A stretch of 64,000 nt of DNA from Serratia marcescens subsp. marcescens ATCC 13880 (GTDB taxonomy: Bacteria > Pseudomonadota > Gammaproteobacteria > Enterobacterales > Enterobacteriaceae): assembly GCF_017299535.1 (NCBI RefSeq), contig NZ_CP071238.1:4650001-4714000 (forward strand). Direction: 5' to 3'. A model generated the notes under the pieces. That model ran no database searches. It was given only the letters and a program-made list of their open reading frames with translations, and had not been told where the DNA came from. Each line of letters starts with the position of its first letter. Positions within the stretch are counted from its first letter, which is position 1. Made by a program: the position numbers and the translations under genes. Below are positions 18,643-30,919 of the stretch, one piece after another.

Positions 18643-19448
18643 CGCGCATCCTGCGCCAGCAGCGCCCGGCAGCGCGGCTTGTCGTGCGGCGCCTGCAGCA
18701 GATCGCAGATCGTGCCGCACAGCTCGGTTTGCTGCGGATCGGCGTCATCCTGGCTGAAGCCCGCGCCGAATACGAACAGCGGCACCTGGCGCTCTTCCGG
18801 CAACACCCCGCCGTGGCTGCGATCGTCGTTCATGCCGTGGTCGGCGGTAACCAGCACCTGATAACCGGCCGCCAGCCACTCGGGCAGGTAACGCGACAGC
18901 GAACCGTCGGCGCGGCGCGCCGCGTTGCGGTACTGCGGCGAAGAGAGGCCAAAGCGGTGGCCGGCATCGTCGATGTTCATCGGGTGGATCAGCAGGAAGT
19001 CCGGCTGATGACGCTGGCGCAGGCTTTCGGCGTCGTCGAACAGATGGCTGTCGGGATAGCCGTCGTCGTAATAAAAATGCCCGTGCTGGATAGGCAGCTC
19101 GGGGGCGTCGGTATGGCGGTCGCGCGCGGCGTCGAACGGCGTGCGGTTATACAATTCGCTGAACCAATGATACGCGGCGGCGGCGGTGGTCAGCCCGGCG
19201 GCGCGCGCGTAATGAAACACGCTTTGTTGATGAGAAAGGCGCGAGACGTGGTTATGCACCACGCCGCTCTCCACCGGCGTGACGCCGGTGAGGATGCATT
19301 CATACAGCGGCCGGGAGAGCGAGGGCAACTCGCTCTCCAGCAGGTACAACCGCCCGCGTCCCGCCGCGCATTCGGCCTGCAGATACCCCATGGCGTCGTG
19401 CGCCACCCGGTAGTTGAGGCCGTCCAGCAGCACGAGGATCGTTTTCAT
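18639..19448 (-). CDS. Alkaline-phosphatase-superfamily hydrolase (NPP-like) within the ABC operon
   Basis: A 269-residue protein without a signal peptide, so probably cytoplasmic. It shows a full set of candidate two-metal ligands of the nucleotide pyrophosphatase/phosphodiesterase type: D9 (VLLDGL), a nucleophile Ser at 43 or 45 (LPSLSRPLYE followed by LTG), D160/H164 (NIDDAGH), D203-H204 (TADHGMND) and H212 (SHGG). It is much shorter than phosphonoacetate hydrolase (about 410) or typical secreted phosphatases. Its position between the binding protein (11 bases) and the permease (ATGA overlap) implies that it acts on the imported solute. It might be a phosphodiesterase, phosphomonoesterase or phosphonate hydrolase; the sequence cannot decide. 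Confidence 0.8.
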   Translation of the reverse strand: MKTILVLLDGLNYRVAHDAMGYLQAECAAGRGRLYLLESELPSLSRPLYECILTGVTPVESGVVHNHVSRLSHQQSVFHYARAAGLTTAAAAYHWFSELYNRTPFDAARDRHTDAPELPIQHGHFYYDDGYPDSHLFDDAESLRQRHQPDFLLIHPMNIDDAGHRFGLSSPQYRNAARRADGSLSRYLPEWLAAGYQVLVTADHGMNDDRSHGGVLPEERQVPLFVFGAGFSQDDADPQQTELCGTICDLLQAPHDKPRCRALLAQDAR

Positions 19449-19459
19449 GGTGCGTTAAC

Positions 19460-20521
19460 TCACTGCTGCATAAACATAATGACGTTTTCCTGCCACAGAC
19501 GCGGCAGCGCTTTGGCGCTCTGTTCCCAGGCCGCCGGATCGGCGATCGGGTGCGCATTCTTGTACTGCTCGGCCGGCAGCAGCTTGGCCTTGACGTCGTC
19601 CGGCAGCGTCAGATGCTCGGCGCGGATCGGACGCGCATAGCCGCGCGCCAGGTTGATCTGGCCGGCGTCGGAGAAGATGTATTCGCGCGCCAGTTTGGCG
19701 GCGTTCGGGTGCTTGGCGTATTTGTTGATGATGGTGGTGTAGCCGGAGGTGATCGAGCCGTCCGACGGGATCAGCACTTCAAAACGGGTTTTGTCGATCT
19801 GGTCGCGGTAGTTCAGGCCGTTGAAGTCCCACACCACGCCAACCTGCACTTCCCCTTTCTCCAGCGATGCGATCACCGGGTTACTCAGGCTCAGTCGGCC
19901 GGCCTTGGCCAGCTTGCCGAAGAATTCCAGGCCCGGCTTGAGGTTTTTCTCGTTGCCGCCCATGGCGTAGGTGGCGGCCAGCACGCCGCTGGCCGCCTGC
20001 GACGCGGTGCCGACGTCGCCGATGGTGACCTGATAGCTGCCCTTCAGCAGATCGGCCCAGCTGTGCGGGATGTCTTTCACCTGCTGTTTGTTGATGATAA
20101 AGGCGATGGTGCCGGTATAAGCCAGCGCCCAGTGGCCGTCTTTGTCTTTCGCCCAATCCGGCACCTGATCCCAGGTAGAAGGTTTGTACGGCTGCGTCAC
20201 GCCCTTCTGTACCGCCACCGGGCCGAAGGCCGCGCCGACGTCACCAATGTCCGCCGTGGCGTTGTTCTTTTCCGCATCGAATTTGGCGATCTCCTGCGCG
20301 GAGCTCATGTCGGTATCGACATGCTTCAGGCCGTACTTGCTCAACAGATCTTGCCAGGTGCCTTTCCAGTTGGCCCAGCTGTCCGGCATGCCGACGCTGT
20401 TGACTTCGCCTTCTTTCTTCGCGGCCTGCTCCAGCGCCGCCAGATCGGTATCCGCGGCCCAGCTCATCTGGCTGGATAACACGATGGCACTGGTTAACAC
20501 AGAAGCGCACAAACGTTTCAT
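19460..20521 (-). CDS. Periplasmic substrate-binding protein of the ABC importer
   Basis: The first gene of the operon encodes 353 residues with a Sec signal peptide (MKRLCASVLTSAIVLSSQMSWA, cleavage near 22) and a type II periplasmic binding fold (VNSVGMPDSWANWK; TADIGDVGAAFGPVAV; VVWDFNGLNYRDQI; YIFSDAGQINLARGYARPI). It is of the PotD/ferric/phosphonate-binding class. No residue signature lets me name the ligand. Upstream lie a TATAAT box, a palindrome and a Pho-box-like element (separate entries). Confidence 0.88.
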   Translation of the reverse strand: MKRLCASVLTSAIVLSSQMSWAADTDLAALEQAAKKEGEVNSVGMPDSWANWKGTWQDLLSKYGLKHVDTDMSSAQEIAKFDAEKNNATADIGDVGAAFGPVAVQKGVTQPYKPSTWDQVPDWAKDKDGHWALAYTGTIAFIINKQQVKDIPHSWADLLKGSYQVTIGDVGTASQAASGVLAATYAMGGNEKNLKPGLEFFGKLAKAGRLSLSNPVIASLEKGEVQVGVVWDFNGLNYRDQIDKTRFEVLIPSDGSITSGYTTIINKYAKHPNAAKLAREYIFSDAGQINLARGYARPIRAEHLTLPDDVKAKLLPAEQYKNAHPIADPAAWEQSAKALPRLWQENVIMFMQQ

Positions 20522-20552
20522 AACTGATGCTCCAGGTGGTAGTGTGGGGAGG

Positions 20553-20568
20553 GCTGGACTAGTCCAGC
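20553..20568. promoter_or_regulatory. Perfect 16-bp palindrome, candidate operator of the PhnR-like regulator
   Basis: GCTGGACTAGTCCAGC is a perfect palindrome between the divergent operon and regulator. Its core TGGACTAGTCCA resembles HutC-subfamily GntR operators such as TGGTCTAGACCA. It lies downstream of the predicted start site of the ABC operon, a position suited to repression by blocking elongation. An imperfect relative with arms TGGTCT and AGGCCA is at 20666-20684, just before the regulator gene. Confidence 0.65.
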
Positions 20569-20602
20569 AAGGACCAAACCAATCTAACGGACGAATGTGA
20601 TA

Positions 20603-20641
20603 ATTATATGTCAGCTTAAAAAAGCGACAGTTTTATCACCC
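20603..20641 (-). promoter_or_regulatory. Candidate promoter with Pho-box-like element for the ABC operon
   Basis: On the minus strand, GGGTGATAAAACTGTCGC (20641-20624) matches the 18-base Pho box CTGTCATAAAACTGTCAC at about 14 positions. TATAAT follows at 20608-20603. The distance from box to -10 is 15 bases, whereas classical PhoB promoters have about 10, so PhoB control is only a possibility. No good sigma-70 -35 element is visible, which fits an activator-dependent promoter. Confidence 0.4.
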
Positions 20642-20711
20642 ATTGCAACGGCGAAAACGCGACGCTGGTCTACCTTAAAGGCCAAACGCACTGAAACGGG
20701 ACACCCGCTGT

Positions 20712-21422
20712 ATGAGTGAAGCACCGACGACCGTCGCCACCATCTGCCAAACGCTGCACGCCCGCATCACCGCCGGCGAGTTCGCCGTGGGCGGCAAGCT
20801 GCCCTCCGAACGCGCCCTGAGCGAGCAATTCGCCACCACCCGCATTACCCTGCAGGAGGCGCTCGGCCAGTTGGAGGCGCAGGGCGTCATCTACCGCCAG
20901 GTGCGGCGCGGCTGGTTCATCTCGCCGCCACGTTTGATCTACAACCCGCTGCAGCGCAGCCATTTTCACGCCATGGCGCAGCAGCAGGGGCGCGCCGCGC
21001 ATACCGAAGCGATCGACAGCGCGGTCGTCACGCTCGACGCGCCGCTGGCCGGCCGCCTGGCGCTGCCCTCCGGCGCCGAGGCCTATCGCATTCGTCGGCT
21101 GCGCTACATCGACGGACGTGCGGTGCTGTACTGCGAGCACTACCTCAATCCGGCCTATTTCCCCGGCATTCTGGACGAAGATCTGACCCAGTCGCTGACC
21201 GCGCTGTACGCCGCGCGCTACGGCATTCACTACGGCCGGGTGCGTTTCGACATGCTGCCCACCCTGCTGCCGCAGCAGGCCGCCGCCATGCTGAAGGTGA
21301 CCTACGGCAGCCCGGCGCTGTTCATTACGCGGGTGAATCGCGATCAACATGACCGGGTGATCGATTGCGACCTGGAGTATTGGCGGTACGACGCGCTGCA
21401 TATCGATGTGGAAGCGCTGTAA
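20712..21422 (+). CDS. GntR/HutC-family (UTRA) regulator, PhnR-like
   Basis: Transcription regulator of 236 residues, divergent from the ABC operon. An N-terminal GntR winged helix (KLPSERALSEQFATTRITLQEALGQLEAQG, about 28-62) is followed by a UTRA effector domain (about 85-230). Phrases such as TTRIT, RRGWF, RRLRYIDGRAVLYCE and the C-terminal DLEYWRYDALHI closely resemble my recollection of Salmonella PhnR, the regulator of 2-aminoethylphosphonate uptake. It probably controls the divergent operon through the palindrome at 20553. The effector is likely the imported solute or its hydrolysis product. Confidence 0.85.
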   Translation: MSEAPTTVATICQTLHARITAGEFAVGGKLPSERALSEQFATTRITLQEALGQLEAQGVIYRQVRRGWFISPPRLIYNPLQRSHFHAMAQQQGRAAHTEAIDSAVVTLDAPLAGRLALPSGAEAYRIRRLRYIDGRAVLYCEHYLNPAYFPGILDEDLTQSLTALYAARYGIHYGRVRFDMLPTLLPQQAAAMLKVTYGSPALFITRVNRDQHDRVIDCDLEYWRYDALHIDVEAL

Positions 21423-21428
21423 ATGACA

Positions 21429-21450
21429 AGGGCGCATCGCTGCGCCCTTA
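21429..21450. terminator. Stem-loop between the PhnR-like gene and metH
   Basis: AAGGGCGCA and TGCGCCCTT form a 9-bp stem with loop TCGC in the 38-base gap between the converging genes. There is no clear T-run on either side, so termination may be weak or factor-assisted. Confidence 0.6.
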
Positions 21451-21460
21451 AAGAGGAAAG

Positions 21461-25141
<3,681 letters not shown>

Positions 25142-25241
25142 TGTAACCCCTTCCATTGCCATCCAGCCCATTGCTCAACTGCCGCAAACACCAACGAGTC
25201 ATCCTAGCACAGCTTGTAAGGACAAAGGGCCAGGCGACAAT

Positions 25242-25254
25242 TGAGAGTTTTTCA
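25242..25254. promoter_or_regulatory. Candidate MetR site in the metH-iclR gap
   Basis: TGAGAGTTTTTCA matches the MetR consensus TGAAN5TTCA with one mismatch in the conserved bases. It is about 100 bases upstream of the metH start. MetR activates metH in enterobacteria. Confidence 0.5.
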
Positions 25255-25312
25255 GGTTGTGCGCCAACACCTCCGATGAGCTGACGGCGGCTTGCAATTC
25301 ATCGACAAAAAA

Positions 25313-25327
25313 CGAAAATGAATTCCA
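25313..25327. promoter_or_regulatory. Candidate IclR operator (autoregulation of iclR)
   Basis: CGAAAATGAATTCCA matches the IclR consensus YGGAAATNATTTCCR at 12 of 14 defined positions and sits 25 bases before the iclR ATG. IclR represses its own gene in E. coli. Confidence 0.6.
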
Positions 25328-25352
25328 TCATACGGAAAAAGGAATCTCACCC

Positions 25353-26183
25353 ATGGCCACCCCTGCTCCCGCCAAGCGCGGCAAGAAGCCCCGCGCAGCA
25401 GCCCCCGCCGCCAGTGCGACGACCGGTCAGGTACAATCATTGACCCGTGGCCTGAAACTGTTGGAATACATTTCGGAAGCCCAGGGCAACGTGGCGCTGA
25501 CCGATCTGGCCCAGCAGGCCGGCCTGCCGAACTCCACCACTCACCGCCTGCTCACCACCATGCAGCAGCAGGGATTCGTGCGCCAGGTCGGCGATCTCGG
25601 CCTGTGGACTATCGGCTCGCACGCTTTTGTGGTCGGCAGCAGCTTCCTGCAAAGCCGCAACCTGCTGGCGATGGTGCATCCGACGCTGCGCCGCCTGATG
25701 GAAGAGTCCGGCGAAACCGTCAACCTGGCGGTGCTGGATACCAGCGAGTACCAAGCGATCATCATCGATCAGGTGCAGTGTACGGCGCTGATGCGCATGT
25801 CGGCGCCGATCGGCGGCAAACTGCCGATGCACGCCTCCGGCGCCGGCAAAGCGTTCCTCGCCACCCTGCCGGACGATCAGGTGACCAAACTGTTGCACAA
25901 GAAAGGCATGCACACCTACACGCCGCACACCCTGACGCCACACAACCTGAAAGAGGGGCTGGCGCAGATCCGCAAACAGGGCTTCTCCTTTGACGACGAA
26001 GAGCACGCGCTCGGCCTGCGCTGCGTGGCGGCCTGCATCTTCGACGAGCACCGCGAAGCCTTCGCCGCCATTTCCATCTCCGGCCCGGTGTCGCGCATCA
26101 CCGACGATCGCGTGATCGAGCTGGGCGCGCTGGTGATCCATGCAGCCAAAGAGATCAGCCTGGCCTACGGCGGCGTGCGCTGA
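25353..26183 (+). CDS. iclR: Glyoxylate-bypass repressor IclR
   Basis: Repressor of aceBAK and of its own gene; its ligands in E. coli are glyoxylate and pyruvate. The protein has 276 residues. An N-terminal winged helix (LTDLAQQAGLPNSTTHRLLTTMQQQGFV, about 45-75) precedes the IclR effector domain (MRMSAPIGGKLPMHASGAGKAFLA; FDDEEHALGLRCVAACIFDEHREAFAAISISGP, which contains a ligand-pocket Cys). The ATG at 25353 has AAAAGGAAT upstream and gives the PAKRGKKP N-terminus matching E. coli; an earlier in-frame TTG or GTG start is rejected. Its main target, the aceB promoter, lies in this window at 35811-35850. Confidence 0.97.
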   Translation: MATPAPAKRGKKPRAAAPAASATTGQVQSLTRGLKLLEYISEAQGNVALTDLAQQAGLPNSTTHRLLTTMQQQGFVRQVGDLGLWTIGSHAFVVGSSFLQSRNLLAMVHPTLRRLMEESGETVNLAVLDTSEYQAIIIDQVQCTALMRMSAPIGGKLPMHASGAGKAFLATLPDDQVTKLLHKKGMHTYTPHTLTPHNLKEGLAQIRKQGFSFDDEEHALGLRCVAACIFDEHREAFAAISISGPVSRITDDRVIELGALVIHAAKEISLAYGGVR

Positions 26184-26196
26184 TCCAGCCCATCCG

Positions 26197-26218
26197 AGGG
26201 GCGCCCCAGCGCGCCCCT
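26197..26218 (+). terminator. Stem-loop after iclR
   Basis: AGGGGCGC and GCGCCCCT form an 8-bp perfect stem with loop CCCAGC, 14 bases after the iclR stop. No T-run follows, so intrinsic termination is uncertain. Confidence 0.5.
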
Positions 26219-26289
26219 GCTCCCCTGCCATGCTCTGTTGTCAGCATGTAACAGGCTGTCGGCATCCTGTTTAGCACACAGGCAAAAAG

Positions 26290-26389
26290 CTTGAAGCCGA
26301 TCACAGTTAACGATCCTCACGGCGAAAGCCCATTGCAACCGCTCAAACTTCCTTCGACAATGTTACCGATAACATGTTACCGGTAACAA
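26290..26389 (+). promoter_or_regulatory. Regulatory region of the gluconate cluster: CRP-like site, promoter, two GntR-type operators
   Basis: Two GntR-type operators sit end to end, sharing two bases: ATGTTACCGATAACAT (26360-26375, perfect ATGTTA-N4-TAACAT) and ATGTTACCGGTAACAA (26374-26389). A CRP-like site CTTGA-N6-TCACA lies at 26290-26305. Between them TTGCAA (26333-26338) and GACAAT (26356-26361), 17 bases apart, form a reasonable promoter with a start near 26368 inside the first operator, and about 70 bases from the CRP centre. This predicts gluconate induction plus catabolite control. No gntR gene is in the window. Confidence 0.7.
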
Positions 26390-26435
26390 TCAGACTAAAC
26401 GAAGGTAACGTCACCCGGTGTTTTGGAGCCAAACC

Positions 26436-26975
26436 ATGACCAACAATCAAAATCGCATTTACGTCGTTATGGGCGTTTCCGGCAGCGGCAAGTCCGCCGT
26501 CGCCGCCGCCGCGGCCCGCCAACTCTCCGCCGGCTTCCTCGACGGCGACTTCCTGCACCCGCGCAGCAATATCCTGAAGATGGCCGCCGGCGAGGCGTTG
26601 AACGACGACGATCGCGCGCCGTGGCTGGCCGCGCTCAACGACGCCGCCTTCGCCATGCAACGCACCAACAACGTGTCGATCATCGTCTGTTCGGCGTTGA
26701 AAAAGCAGTATCGCGACCGCCTGCGCGCCGGCAACGGCAACCTGTCATTCATCTATCTGCACGGCGAGTTCCCGGTGATCGAATCCCGCCTGGCGGCGCG
26801 CAACGGCCACTTCTTCAAGCCGCAGATGCTGGTCACCCAGTTCGCCGCGCTGGAGCAACCGGGCGCCGACGAGAACGACGTGATGGCGATCGACATCAAT
26901 CAACCGCTGGACGCGGTGATCGCCGATACCGTGCGCCATATCCAAAGTTTCCTCCCGCAGGACGTGTGCGCGTGA
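26436..26975 (+). CDS. gntK: Gluconokinase
   Basis: It phosphorylates gluconate to 6-phosphogluconate in the cytoplasm. The protein has 179 residues, normal for the family. The P-loop GVSGSGKS is at 13-20, followed by GDFLHPRSNILKMAAGEALNDDDRAPWL, the gluconate-binding signature, and SALKKQYRDRLR. The ATG at 26436 is chosen over an in-frame GTG 18 bases earlier because GGAG is correctly spaced (8 bases). Its TGA overlaps the gntU GTG (GTGA), indicating coupled translation. Confidence 0.95.
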   Translation: MTNNQNRIYVVMGVSGSGKSAVAAAAARQLSAGFLDGDFLHPRSNILKMAAGEALNDDDRAPWLAALNDAAFAMQRTNNVSIIVCSALKKQYRDRLRAGNGNLSFIYLHGEFPVIESRLAARNGHFFKPQMLVTQFAALEQPGADENDVMAIDINQPLDAVIADTVRHIQSFLPQDVCA

Positions 26976-28309
26976 GTACTGTAACGCTGGTCGGTACCGC
27001 AGTCGGCTCGGTTTTACTGCTGTTATTCCTGGTGATGAAGGCGCGCATGCACGCCTTCGTCGCGCTGATGCTGGTGTCCATCGCCGCCGGCATTTTCTCC
27101 GGCATGCCGCTGGAACACATCGCCGACACCATGCAGAAAGGCATGGGCGACACGCTGGGCTTCCTGGCGATCGTGGTGGCGCTCGGGGCGATGTTCGGCA
27201 AGATCCTGCATGAGGTCGGTGCGCTCGATCAAATTGCGGCGCAATTGCTGAAACGATTCGGACAAAGCAAGGCGCACTACGCGCTCGGCATCGCTGGCCT
27301 GATCTGCGCGCTGCCGCTGTTCTTTGACGTGGCGGTGGTGCTGCTGATCGGCATCGTGTTCGCCGTGGCGCGCCGCACCGACGGCAATATCGTCAAGCTG
27401 GCCATCCCGCTGTTCGCCGGCGTGGCCGCCGCCGCGTCCTTCCTGCTGCCGGGGCCGGTGCCGATGCTGCTGGCATCGCAGATGAAGGCCGACTTCGGCT
27501 GGATGATCGCCATCGGCCTGGTGGCGGCGGTGATCGGCATGCTGATCGCCGGCCCGCTGTACGGCAGCTTTATCAGCCGCTTCGTCAACTGGCCAATGCC
27601 GCCGGAAGAGAATGAGCCGACGCTGACCAAGGGCAATCTGCCGTCGTTCGGCTTTAGCCTGGCGCTGGTGCTGTGCCCGCTGGTGCTGGTCGGCATGAAG
27701 ACTATCGGCGCGCGGCTGGTCACCCCCGGCTCGCAGCTGCAGCAGTGGCTGGAGTTTATCGGCCACCCGTTCACCGCCATCCTGCTGGCCTGCCTGATCG
27801 TGATTTACGGTCTGGCGAAACCGCGCGGCATGAGCAACGAACAGACCCTGGCCATCTGCTCCGCCGCGGTGCAGCCGGCCGGGATCATCCTGCTGATGAC
27901 CGGCGCCGGCGGGGTGTTCAAGCAGATCCTGGTGGATTCCGGCGTCGGGCCGGCGCTGGGTGACGCCATGATCGGCGCCGGCCTGCCGATCGCCGTAGCC
28001 GCGTTCGCGCTGTCCGCCATGGTGCGGGTGATTCAGGGCTCGGCCACCGTCGCCTGCCTGACCACCGTCGGCCTGGTGCTGCCGGTCACCAGCCAGCTCG
28101 GGCTCAGCGGCGGGCAACTGGCCGCGCTGGCCATCTGCATCGCCGGCGGCTCCATCGTGCTGAGCCACGTCAACGACGCCGGCTTCTGGCTGTTCGGCAA
28201 ATTCACCGGCGCCAACGAACTGCAAACGCTGAAAACCTGGACGGTGATGGAAACCATTCTGGGCACCGTCGGCGGCGCCATCGGCATGATTGCATTCACG
28301 ATGTTTTAA
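26972..28309 (+). CDS. gntU: Gluconate transporter GntU (GntP family)
   Basis: Inner-membrane gluconate:H+ symporter of 445 residues with about 12-14 hydrophobic segments. It starts with GTG overlapping the gntK stop and reads VSTVTLVGTAVGSVLLLLFLVMKARMHAF, aligned end to end with E. coli GntU. Conserved blocks include GFLAIVVALGAMFGKILHE, AGVAAAASFLLPGPVPMLLASQM, TGAGGVFKQILVDSGVGPAL and IAGGSIVLSHVNDAGFWLFGKF. GntU in E. coli is the low-affinity transporter. The coupled GTGA start explains why no separate ribosome site is visible. Confidence 0.94.
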   Translation: MSTVTLVGTAVGSVLLLLFLVMKARMHAFVALMLVSIAAGIFSGMPLEHIADTMQKGMGDTLGFLAIVVALGAMFGKILHEVGALDQIAAQLLKRFGQSKAHYALGIAGLICALPLFFDVAVVLLIGIVFAVARRTDGNIVKLAIPLFAGVAAAASFLLPGPVPMLLASQMKADFGWMIAIGLVAAVIGMLIAGPLYGSFISRFVNWPMPPEENEPTLTKGNLPSFGFSLALVLCPLVLVGMKTIGARLVTPGSQLQQWLEFIGHPFTAILLACLIVIYGLAKPRGMSNEQTLAICSAAVQPAGIILLMTGAGGVFKQILVDSGVGPALGDAMIGAGLPIAVAAFALSAMVRVIQGSATVACLTTVGLVLPVTSQLGLSGGQLAALAICIAGGSIVLSHVNDAGFWLFGKFTGANELQTLKTWTVMETILGTVGGAIGMIAFTMF

Positions 28310-28407
28310 ATCCCAAATCGCCCCCGGCCTTGCACACCAGGGCTGCGAATCACCCCCGGGGGCACCGCCACAGGCGGCGACTATAACAACAGCAATGTGA
28401 GGAAGGC

Positions 28408-30222
<1,815 letters not shown>

Positions 30223-30276
30223 TCGATAGCCTGGCCGCATCGCCGCCTGGCGGCGGCCACAGAGGAGAACGTCAGC

Positions 30277-30918
30277 ATGAACAAGTGGACAACAAGCGCC
30301 GAGCAGATCCTGACGGCGGGGCCGGTGGTGCCGGTCATCGTGATCAACAAGCTGGAATATGCGGTGCCGCTGGCGAAAGCGCTGGTCGCCGGCGGCGTGC
30401 GGGTGCTGGAGGTGACGCTGCGCACCGCCTGCGCCATGGACGCCATTCGCGCCATCGCCCAAGAGGTGCCGGAAGCGATCATCGGCGCCGGTACGGTGAT
30501 CAATCCGCAGCAGTTGCGGGAAGTGACCGAAGCCGGCGCGCAGTTCGCCATCAGCCCAGGCCTGACCGACGAGCTGCTTAAGGCCGCCACCGCCGGTTCC
30601 ATTCCCTTGATCCCGGGCATCAGCACCGTTTCCGAACTGATGCAGGGCATGGATTACGGCCTGCGCGAGTTTAAATTCTTCCCGGCGGAAGCCAACGGCG
30701 GCGTAAAAGCGCTGCAGGCGATCGGCGGCCCGTTCCCGCAGGTGCGCTTCTGCCCGACCGGCGGCATCTCACCGGACAACTACCGCAGCTATCTGGCGCT
30801 GAAAAGCGTGCTGTGCATCGGCGGCTCCTGGCTGGTGCCGGCGGACGCGCTCGAAAGCGGCGACTACGCGCGCATTACCGAACTGGCGCGCGCCGCCGTC
30901 GCGGGCGCTCAAGCCTGA
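30277..30918 (+). CDS. eda: KDPG aldolase (Eda)
   Basis: It cleaves 2-keto-3-deoxy-6-phosphogluconate to pyruvate and glyceraldehyde 3-phosphate. The protein has 213 residues. The Schiff-base lysine is K133 (REFKFFPAE), with E45 and R49 in [18 protein letters not shown] is the phosphate-binding loop. AGAGGAGAACG precedes the ATG. A GCCGCC/GGCGGC stem sits in the 54-base gap after edd. Its stop lies one base from the stop of the converging aceK gene, so there is no room for an intergenic terminator. Confidence 0.97.
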   Translation: MNKWTTSAEQILTAGPVVPVIVINKLEYAVPLAKALVAGGVRVLEVTLRTACAMDAIRAIAQEVPEAIIGAGTVINPQQLREVTEAGAQFAISPGLTDELLKAATAGSIPLIPGISTVSELMQGMDYGLREFKFFPAEANGGVKALQAIGGPFPQVRFCPTGGISPDNYRSYLALKSVLCIGGSWLVPADALESGDYARITELARAAVAGAQA

Positions 30919-30919
30919 T

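Noticed and set aside
28310..28407. A possible terminator between gntU and edd (CCCCCGGGGG-containing segment)
   Set aside because: G/C-rich inverted repeats exist but no T-run follows, so I do not call a terminator.
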